Positions 58,060 through 64,000 of a DNA stretch of 64,000 bases are shown here, in pieces. How positions within the stretch are numbered: position 1 is the stretch's first letter; each line of letters opens with the position of its first letter. This stretch comes from Cunninghamia lanceolata. Lineage: Eukaryota; Streptophyta; Pinopsida; Cupressales; Cupressaceae. The notes beneath the pieces were generated by a model. That model saw only the letters and a program-made list of their open reading frames with translations, was not told the origin of the DNA and did not search any database. The DNA is taken from NCBI GenBank assembly GCA_027924645.1, contig BSBN01000809.1, forward strand, positions 46,282,001 through 46,346,000, written 5' to 3'. Both the position numbers and the translations under genes were made by a program.

Positions 58060-58305
58060 ATGTTTGAGCAGAAACACCTTCTGGATCAGGATATACTTGA
58101 GGATATCTCATCTTGGCTTTACAAGGATGAAGAACCTGAGCAAGAAGCCCCCACAATCCCTACAGAAATCTACGGCAAAGTTTCTGAAATTGTCAAAAGC
58201 ATGGGTTATAAAGGACAAGGCGGTATAGGTCTTCATGAACAAGGAATTGTAGAACCACTACAAGCAACAAAGAATCCCCATACTCAGGGATTAGGGTATG
58301 GTTAA
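58060..58305 (+). pseudogene. G-patch domain of the Tat polyprotein
   Basis: At residues about 50-80 of this piece the pattern MGYKGQGGIGLHEQGIVEP then QGLGYG follows the G-patch rule of evenly spaced glycines after a conserved aromatic. G-patches bind RNA or helicases, and are known in some retroviral and plant gypsy polyproteins. The segment ends at a TAA (58303-58305). It lies between protease and RT. Confidence 0.72.
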
Positions 58306-59088
58306 CCACAACACATCCTCCCTTCCGATGAGTGTATATTATTCACGGCCACTATGCTCCCCTTAGACATCGACGATGTTAACGAAACAGGCCTTCAAGA
58401 CTCCTTTAGCCGTTTCGCTGACTTCTTCGACTCATCCATTTTTACCATCTACTCCATCACCACTCTCACTTCATCTTCCATCGACCTATCACTAGTTTAC
58501 CCTGACATCATTGATTGGGACCAACGGGGACCTCTGGTCTTCGACATTGCATCTAACGACGAGGCCATTGCCGAAATGATGGGGGCAAGAGATCACTTCC
58601 CTTTAGGAGATCATCGAGTAGGGTACATAATGGAACTCCATCCAGATGCCTATTTCGGGGAGACAACCCCTGCTTCCAGTCACAAAAATACAAAAATAAA
58701 AAATGGATCTGATGGTGAAAACTGTTCCGCGGTAGTATCAGATCCCAAAATAGTAAAAATAAAAGACGTATCTCCTAGTGAAAACCTCCACGAGGCGCCA
58801 GGAGATGGAAGCATGGGCCTCCCTGAGATAGACAAAGTATATCCAGACAGATCACCCATCTTGGTAGAACCAGCTCAGGAAATGAACCTGGGGATAGAAT
58901 AAGAGCCAAAAATCACATACAGAGCAGAATCCCTCAGCATGTTCGAACAGGAAAACTTCTTGGCATTTTTTACACGAAGAAATCATAATTTCGCATGGAC
59001 CTATGCAGACATGCCAGGGCTAGATCCCGCCTTGGTTGTTCATCATCTTGCAGTGCGTCCTGATGCAAAACCAATCAAGCAAAAACTT
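58306..59088 (+). pseudogene. Acidic spacer before reverse transcriptase
   Basis: An acidic Asp/Glu/Ser-rich linker in the pol frame (58354-58902) ends at TAA 58900. The frame then goes on with MPGLDPALVVHHLAV near 59010-59060, the conserved start of Tat RT. A TGA at 59089-59091 breaks it. Confidence 0.7.
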
Positions 59089-59799
59089 TGAAAGATGAAT
59101 CCTCAAGTGGCTCTCCTTGTCAAGGCAGAACTAAAGAAATTACTGGATGTGGGGTTCATTCATCCTATCAATTATCCTGAATGGGTTTCCAACCTCATAC
59201 CAGTTGCTAAGCGGGATGGTCGAATCTATTGTTGTACCGATTTTAGGGATCTCAACAAGGCCTGCCCTAAAGATGACTTCCCACTACCAAACATCGACAT
59301 GATAGTGGATCTAACAGCAGGATATGAAATGTTATCCCTCATGGATGGTTTCTCAGGATACAATCAGATAAAAATTGCCGAAGAGGATCAGCACAAAACA
59401 ACCTTCATTTGCCCATGGGGAACCTACTGCTGGGTGGTAATGCCATTTGGTCTCAAAAATGCAGGAGCCACCTATCAAAGAGCCATGACCGTCATCTTCC
59501 ATGACCTCTTCCACCGTGTCATGGAAGACTATGTAGATGATTTGCTAGGGAAATCCAAGACCAGATAAGAACACTTAGATGTGCTAGCTAAGATCTTTGA
59601 CAGGCTGGAGCAATATAATGTTTGTCTCAATCCGAAGAAGTGTGTCTTTGGTGTCACGTCAGGTAAACTACTGGGATACATAGTCTCCAGAAGAGGAATT
59701 GAAGTTGATCCTGCAAAGGTCAAGGCCATCACCGAGATGCCACCTCCCAAAACATTGAAACAACTGAGAAGCCTGCAGGGGAAACTACAGTCCATCCCC
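59089..59799 (+). pseudogene. Reverse transcriptase of the Tat element
   Basis: Blocks in order: KAELKKLLDVGFIHPI, WVSNLIPVAKRDGRI, CTDFRDLNKACPKDDFPLP, LMDGFSGYNQI, FICPWGTYCWVVMPFGLKNAGATYQ and the catalytic box YVDDLL near 59530. After a TAA (59566-59568) the thumb follows: CVFGVTSGKLLGYIVSRRGIEVDP and PPPKTLKQLRSL. It copies the element RNA into DNA in intact relatives. All catalytic Asp are kept; the copy is dead only through stops. Confidence 0.95.
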
Positions 59800-60360
59800 T
59801 GATTCATCGCCCAACTCGCTGATAAGTGTCAACCATTCCAACATCTCCTCAGGAAAGATACAGCGTTCGCCTGGACCGATCAATGTCAGAGTGCCTTTGA
59901 TCAGCTAAAAGAATATCTGGCTAATACCCCTGTTCTAGCTCCACCAAGACAAGGTGAACCCCTCCTGCTTTACATCTCTGCAACAGACACAGCCATCAGG
60001 GCTTTGTTAGCACAACATGATGAACATGGGAAAGAACAAGCCATTTACTATATCAGCCGCACCTTGATCTTATATGAGCTCAATTATACACAAATTGAAC
60101 GAGCCTATTTAGCCCTTGTCTTCACATCCCAAAAGTTAAGACACTACATGATCAGTCACAAAACCAAGCTCATTGCTAAGATCAACCCACTAAAGTATTT
60201 GCTAAACAAAGCAGCTCTCACTGGTAGAATGGCAAAATGGGTCATGATTCTATCAGAGTTTGATATAGAATACACAGAGAGAAAGGCCATTAAAGGACAA
60301 GTCATCGCGGATCAGCTGGCAGAAGCACCTATCCCTGCAGAACATCCTACCATTGCAGAA
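59800..60360 (+). pseudogene. First RNase H of the Tat element
   Basis: After TGA 59800-59802 come FIAQLADKCQPFQHLLRKD (RT-RNase H connection), then LLLYISATDTAIRALLAQ, AIYYISRTL, YTQIERAYLALVF and LRHYMISHKTKLI. The family's first catalytic residue (usually YLA.S..A) is ISATDTA here. This is the retroviral-type RNase H common to all gypsy elements. Its frame continues into the second RNase H. Confidence 0.88.
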
Positions 60361-60774
60361 TTTCCAGACGAGGCCATCCTGACAATCACACCAGCCACAG
60401 ACACATGGAAAATGTATTTTGATGGATCATACACTCATAGAGGCTTGGGGGCAGGCGTCCTGTTTGTTACCCCTCAAGGCGACACGATCCCTCAATCATT
60501 CAAAATCACATTTCCATGCACCAACAATGTAGCAGAGTATGAGGCTCTCATCACAGGTCTCCGCATGGCCATCCAATGGAAAATTGGAAAGCTACTAGTA
60601 TACGACGACTCTCAATTGGTCATCAGGCAGGTCACTAATGCATACAAAACCAAAGATGACAAACTCCTGCCCTACAAGAAGATGGTTGATGATTTCAAAG
60701 ACTACTTTGATGACCTCCAATTTGAGCAAATCCCAAGGCTCAATAATAAAGCAGCGGATGCATGGCTACCATAG
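60361..60774 (+). pseudogene. Second RNase H of the Tat element (archaeal type)
   Basis: The domain reads WKMYFDGSYTHRGLGAGVLF, NNVAEYEALITGLRMA, YDDSQLVIRQV and FEQIPRLNNKAADA. Catalytic Asp (FDGS), Glu (AEYEAL) and Asp (DDSQ) are all present. A second RNase H between the first and integrase is the hallmark of Tat elements (Ogre, Retand and relatives). A one-base frameshift in 60755-60770 then shifts to the integrase frame. Confidence 0.9.
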
Positions 60775-62156
60775 GATCTCTGGTCGACATGAAAAAGGAT
60801 AGCAAGAAATATGAATTCCTGATAGAAGAGCTACCCATCCCTACATATGATGTTCCTCAATCAGAATTAGTGTGCGAAGTCATTGGCCCCTTGTCCCCGT
60901 GGTACCAAGAAACATACCTTTACCTTCATGACAACATCCTTCCACCTCACCTATCCAATTCCCAGCGCAACTCATTCATCCGTCGAGCCTCTTGTTTCAT
61001 TCTTGTCGGTGACACACTATATAAAAGGAGTCTTGATGGCACGCTTCTATGATGTTTAGACTCTAGGGAAGCCGAAGTAGCCTTAGAAGAGGTACACGTA
61101 GGTATTTGTGGGGTGCATTCCAGTGGGCCTACCCTCTCTAAAAAGATCCTCCGGACCGGATACTACTGGCCAACCATGGACCGCGACGCCCACAGGTTTA
61201 CCAAGGCATGCCTCCCATGTCAACAGCACGGCGACCTCATCCACACACCAGCACAGGAGCTACAACCGATCACAACACCATGGCCTTTCTCACAGTGGGG
61301 ACTCAACCTTGTAGGGAAAATACATCCTCCATCCTCCAACGGCCATAAGTTCATAATCACCGCTACCGAATACTTCACAAAGTGGGTGGAAGCAATACCA
61401 CTCACCTTCACCATAGGTATCCAAATCTCTAAATTCATCCTCCACTATATCATCTGCCGATATGGTATTCCCCATTCCATCGTTACTGACAATGGAAAGC
61501 CCTTCAAAAACTAAGAAGTTCGCACTTTGTACAAAAGGTTCGACATCAAACACCGTTTCTCCACACCATATTACCCCCAAGGAAATGGTCAAGCAGAGGC
61601 GTCTAATAAAACCATCCTCTGCATTCTCAAGAAGACAGTCAATGAAGTTGGTCGCGACTGGCACCTCCAACTCAACCCCACCCTATGGGCTTACCGCACA
61701 AGCATCCGCACTCCTATAGGAGCCACCCCATACTCACTAGTATTTGGATCCGAAGCCATTTCACCTACAGAAGTTGAGCTCCCATCTCTCTGAGTATCAT
61801 TGCAAAATGTTATCTCTAATGAGGACTACCATGTCGCAAGGCTACATCAACTAGAGCAACTGGATGAGAAACACTTGCATGCCTTGAATCACTTACATGC
61901 ATACCAAAACCGCCTGAAAAGAAGCTACAACAAAAAAATTAGAACCAAAAAATTTGAGGTAGGTGACCTTGTCCTAATGGAAAATCAGAAGAACCTGCAA
62001 GAGCGTCCGAAGCAAGGAAAGTTTGAACCCAACTGGCTAGGACCTTATGTCGTCACGGCTGATTATGGGTCAGGAGCCTATCAGCTTGCAACATCAGAGG
62101 GGTAGCCTCTAGATGAGCCAATGAATATCATGCATCTCAAGAAGTTCTATGCATAA
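60762..62156 (+). pseudogene. Integrase of the Tat element
   Basis: It starts MATIGSLVDM, then IEELPIPTYDV. Zinc region: HVGICGVH...C-x2-C (CLPCQQ). Core: TPWPFSQWGLNLVGKI, ITATEYFTKWVEAIP, YGIPHSIVTDNGKPF, YYPQGNGQAEASNKTI. The first catalytic Asp (WG-D in the family) is Asn at 61305-61307; the second Asp (VTDNG) and the Glu (GQAEA) are kept. C-terminal part: KSYNKKIRTKKFEVGDLVLM-like block and LGPYVVTADYGSGAYQL, with natural end TAA at 62154. Stops: TGA 61050, TAA 61512, TGA 61791, TAG 62103. No chromodomain. Confidence 0.92.
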
Positions 62157-63902
62157 CCTATCTGATACCCCAAGTCAAAAAATCATCAAAAAAAATAAAT
62201 AAATAAAAATAAAAATCAAGAAAAAATTACAGTGCAATAAAAAACTTCCAATGGTGAAAATCACTTCGGTGACACCTTGGATAAGTACCATGGTGAAAAC
62301 CTGTTCCAGGCGCCATGCATAGTGGCTGGTTCTACCATCTAATAAGTCCTTGTCTCGTCACACCATTCCATATTTCCTGCATCCCATGGATTGGAATTCC
62401 GAACCATCAAGTCTTATCGCCTGCCCATCCTATTCCATCTCAATACCAACCCATGGAACGAAGATCTTTGTAAGCTCCCTATGTACATGCAAAATCCAAC
62501 AATCCAAAAACATCGCAAAATCCAAAAATCCAAAAATCCAAAAACATCGCAAAATTCAAAAACATTGCAAAATCCAAAAATCCAAAAACATCGCAAAATC
62601 CAAAAATCCAAAAACATTGCAAAATCAACAAAATCCAAAAACATCGCAAAAGCATAAAATATAAAAATAATAAAAAATGCAAAAATCTAAAAAACAACAC
62701 ATCTCATCATCAAACACACATCAATCTTCAACACATCAAGCCCATTGCAAACCATTCCCACATCATCAAGTCTTGCCAGAACTACATATTCATTTCGCCC
62801 TCATCTTAAAAGTACCTTGATCCCGTGGACACAGGGTATGTAGGCAGTCTGGAATACGAAGAATGTTTCCAATACTCAGGTATCTAAGATGCACCCATCC
62901 ATCCCGTTGGATGGTACCCCGTTTACTGAGCTTTCTGGATCTCATAATAGACACACAAGCTACGTATACACTCCAAATAGGTTCCTCAACACAAAAATCA
63001 TCAATCAACATACCAACCATAATCCTACACATGGCCAAACTATTCCTTTGCCCTTCTTCCCACAGTTCTCTAATCAACACCAACGGATCTGCGTCCTAGG
63101 ATATATCTTTCCAACAATGGACAAAAATCTATCATTCTATCATCACGTCTCTTGGCAAGAGCACACAAAGGCTATTTGTATCTTTTCGTTGGTCTATTTG
63201 TCTTTGATTTTTATCTTTTGTCATATTCAAAGATCACATCAAAGCTACCTTGATCTTACTATATCATGGTATGTGGCGAAAACATCTAGAATGGGGCATA
63301 GTCTTGCTTTTGTATGCTGTGCTTGTGGGTTGGTTTCATTAATCCAAGCTAACTAATTCATATCTTGATTGATCATAGGGTCGGTTCTAGCATATTGATC
63401 TCCTTATGCATCTAAGGTTCATCATACCTTTTTTGTACTAAGGGCTTATGCTATGAGTCTCCTTCCCTCATCTAGACAAGGTTGTACTATCTTGGGCATG
63501 CATGAGATCATCCCTTTGTCTGCGTGTCTGGTCCATGCAAATGTTAGATAAACATCATCACCCTGGTCTTCGATACCTTGGTGAGCATATCCACTTTGCT
63601 ATATCAAACCTAGGATTGCTCAAATTCAGTTTTAGCATAATGATCATCCACCAATCATCTCCCAACATCATCATCCTTTCATCCCACCACTTATCCTCTG
63701 ACCCGTTCAACCAATCTGTCCCATCCATTTCGAGAGCATAACCGTGTTTTCGCAACCCACCTATCCTCTCGAGGGGGCATCGCCCTTACCAATTATCCCC
63801 AAAACCTAACCTTATTCTTCCAAACCAAAATCTTTTTTCTATTCAATCCATCTCTATGTTTTAACTTCTTTGAAATGATGTTGCTTAGCTACAACACCAT
63901 CT
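62157..63902 (+). other. 3' untranslated region of the Tat element
   Basis: About 1.75 kb with no recognisable gene. 62505-62655 is a tandem array of AAAATCCAAAAACATCGCA-type units. The open frames (for example 62889-63356) have no family pattern. Confidence 0.6.
62505..62655 (+). repeat. Short tandem repeat array in the 3' UTR
   Basis: Units of 9-27 bp, CAAAAATCC and AAAAACATYGCAAAAT, alternate about ten times with small changes. The peptides read from it are artefacts. Confidence 0.9.
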
Positions 63903-63916
63903 CAAAGAGGGGCAAA
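63903..63916 (+). other. Polypurine tract of the Tat element
   Basis: CAAAGAGGGGCAAA directly precedes TGTAGACACC, the LTR start. Typical plant gypsy plus-strand primer site. Confidence 0.9.
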
Positions 63917-64000
63917 TGTAGACACCTAAAATTGGACTGCTCTGCAAACCAATTTTCTGTATCTCGCACTAATCCATTCTCCCCATTTGCATGTCCCTTG
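63917..64000 (+). repeat. 3' LTR of the Tat element (first 84 bp)
   Basis: Matches 42148-42231 with two differences (CCG/CTG and CATCTG/CATTTG). The rest lies beyond the window. Confidence 0.95.

Larger units (their letters stand above)
42148..64000 (+). mobile_element. Ty3/gypsy element of Tat type, 3' LTR cut by window end
   Basis: The 5' LTR is 42148-43042 and the 3' LTR begins at 63917 with the same sequence. Between them are primer binding site (43045), leader, gag (54723-56847), protease (57180-57776), G-patch (58060-58305), RT (59095-59799), RNase H (about 59800-60330), a second RNase H (about 60360-60760), integrase (60762-62156), a 1.75-kb untranslated region and the purine tract (63903-63916). 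The second RNase H before integrase marks the Tat group. A gag-only element (46340-54311) is inserted in the leader. Without it the part before the 3' LTR is about 13.8 kb. Pol has at least nine stops and one frameshift. Confidence 0.93.

Noticed and set aside
62391..62664. Frames made of KNIAKSKNPK repeats
   Set aside because: Product of the AAAATCC tandem array in the 3' UTR.
1..64000. CRISPR arrays, bacterial operons, tRNA or rRNA genes
   Set aside because: Looked for and not seen. Repeats here are microsatellites, LTRs and tandem duplications; the sequence is eukaryotic.

Overview
The window looks like intergenic DNA from a large, repeat-rich plant genome, most likely a gymnosperm/conifer. 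This is an inference from the dense nested plant LTR retrotransposons, a decayed PPR gene, an LRR receptor-like gene and the absence of any intact host gene. Nothing bacterial or organellar was seen, and no tRNA or rRNA gene was recognised.

Left part (1-17 kb): a minus-strand Copia element runs off the left edge. Its 5' LTR (1444-2134) interrupts the N-terminal part of an LRR receptor-like protein gene (2135-2865, minus). From 3.2 to 11 kb there are short Helitron-like termini, a 141-bp tandem repeat, the 3' end of a LINE ORF, an approximately 1.2-kb Helitron-like element carrying a histone H3 fragment, and one unidentified ORF at 9274-9921. From 11.4 to 15.4 kb lies an almost continuous pyrimidine-rich (CT/TCTC) block built of duplicated modules. 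It contains a near-perfect 92-bp hairpin at 14041-14132. An AT-rich stretch with a 74-bp AT microsatellite follows.

Middle part (17-42 kb): a minus-strand Copia element (17119 to about 27115) is split in its gag by a 4411-bp TG...CA insertion (20501-24911, target duplication CGATG). That insertion looks like a large solo LTR and contains a decayed PPR gene. Next come a plus-strand Ty3/gypsy pol fragment (27.1-28.9 kb), a third minus-strand Copia (28885 to about 31.8 kb) and a plus-strand Copia LTR with its primer binding site (33454-35052). A plus-strand element with gag but no recognisable pol (about 35.1-42.1 kb) carries a long second ORF rich in Lys and Glu, whose function I cannot name.

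Right part (42-64 kb): one Ty3/gypsy element of the Tat type (5' LTR 42148-43042, 3' LTR starting at 63917 and cut by the window end) has decayed gag, protease, G-patch, RT, RNase H, a second RNase H, and integrase. Its leader is interrupted by a structurally complete, young, gag-only LTR element (46340-54311; two 2693-bp LTRs, target duplication AGTCT). The gag-only element has five TGACGTCA sites upstream of a TATA box in each LTR and a primer binding site repeated three times. It is the most unusual system in the window: it has the parts for transcription, packaging and priming but would need polymerase and integrase from another element.

Order of events: the gag-plus-ORF2 element came before the Tat insertion, which came before the gag-only insertion. 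All coding parts except that of the gag-only element carry several stops or frameshifts. The gag-only element has one stop in about 588 codons.
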